Of a stretch of DNA of 49,746 bases, positions 49,339 through 49,746 are shown piece after piece. The stretch spans positions 1 through 49,746 of the forward strand of contig NZ_JADOES010000041.1 in NCBI RefSeq assembly GCF_018739885.1, written 5' to 3'. The position numbers were made by a program, and so were the translations under genes. This DNA is from Leptothoe spongobia TAU-MAC 1115. Lineage in GTDB: Bacteria; Cyanobacteriota; Cyanobacteriia; Phormidesmidales; Phormidesmidaceae. A model generated the notes under the pieces. The model made no database searches, was not told the origin of the DNA, and saw only the letters and a program-made list of their open reading frames with translations. Each line of letters begins with the position of its first letter. Within the stretch, counting starts at the first letter, position 1.

Positions 49339-49746
49339 AGCCTAAAGTCAAATAAAAATGTGATCATTAACACAAAACCTATTGAAAGTAAGGTCTACAT
49401 CCCAGATTAGTTTTGTTGTTCAGAATGCTGGTAGATTGCGCTTGATCTGTGTTTTGTTTAGCCTCCACAAATCAAACCTGATTCGAACGCATACTATTCG
49501 TTGACTTTTCGCTACAACCTTACATTAATTATTTTCACTACAATATCCAATATTTGAGTTCCATTTCAGGGGTAACTTCATATTTCTTTGATGAGACTAT
49601 TAAAATTAGACCAGGGGTGAAAATCTTGGGGTAGCATGGGCAGCACTGCTGCTATCGAGGTTAATAATTGGCTCTCCTGTAATTCCCGTAGTTGTTACTA
49701 GATATAGTGTTTAGGATGCAGGGAACCACTCATAGCCATTGATGTC
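49339..49746. other. Intergenic region at the window end
   Basis: About 400 AT-rich bases upstream of the PTPA-CTERM gene contain no gene that I can support on either strand. The promoter of that gene should be here, but no clear -10/-35 pair stands out. Confidence 0.55.

Overview
The window is chromosomal DNA from a cyanobacterium. The octamer GCGATCGC (HIP1) occurs at least fifteen times by eye. The gene content is diagnostic: an inducible NDH-1 CO2-uptake operon (ndhF3-ndhD3-cupA-cupS), a carboxysome-type shell protein, a CURT1/CAAD thylakoid protein, a PAP/fibrillin lipid-associated protein, a CrtISO-like oxidase, a DUF3134 protein, a SigC-like group 2 sigma factor and a PTPA-CTERM surface protein. 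The last feature, with the moderate GC content, suggests a filamentous Leptolyngbya-like lineage, but that is inference. No IS element, CRISPR array, rRNA or convincing tRNA was seen.

Layout. 1-4.7 kb: the 3' remnant of an ABC substrate-binding protein, a membrane-anchored SagB-type nitroreductase, a GcvA-like LysR regulator facing a decayed secreted-protein gene, a small hypothetical protein, a methyltransferase and a membrane-anchored hypothetical protein. 4.8-7.1 kb: an AEC transporter convergent with and overlapping ribF, then a 48-aa membrane miniprotein. 7.2-12.6 kb: the NDH-1MS CO2-uptake operon on the minus strand. 12.9-16.2 kb: a RecB-like nuclease coupled to a PAP/fibrillin gene, a DUF3134 protein, and mraY with a double terminator. 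16.4-23.6 kb: an FAD oxidoreductase, an SH3-like secreted protein, a decayed Uma2 gene, a BMC shell protein, hflX, a CAAD protein, an unknown membrane protein and an Ala/Gly-rich exported protein. 23.7-29.6 kb: an orphan DppC-type permease, a HAD phosphatase, an M15 peptidase with a four-unit repeat region, an unknown membrane protein and a glucosyl-3-phosphoglycerate synthase. The synthase and the phosphatase could together make the osmolyte glucosylglycerate. 29.7-33.9 kb: sigC-like and priA genes, divergent. 33.9-37.8 kb: a codirectional minus-strand group nudC, membrane hydrolase, ECF sigma, RskA-type anti-sigma and a 57-aa exported peptide, then an internally deleted SDR pseudogene. 38.2-43.0 kb: a deacetylase/phosphodiester-glycosidase fusion followed after six bases by a CrtISO-like oxidase, an unidentified ORF and a transaldolase-family enzyme. 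43.0-49.3 kb: a methyltransferase, three GT4 glycosyltransferases, a YdcF protein and a PTPA-CTERM protein, which look like a surface-polysaccharide and envelope locus.

The most distinctive feature is a family of perfect palindromes of about 42-44 bp with CCATGG or GCATGC centres. Their arms differ between copies but still pair. Three copies contain or overlap stop codons, one separates cupA from cupS, and one lies in frame inside priA and encodes 14 extra residues. This resembles the protein-coding palindromic elements of Rickettsia. Two small genes (48 aa after cupS, 57 aa after the ECF/anti-sigma pair) and an hflX gene without a usable in-frame start codon are also worth attention.
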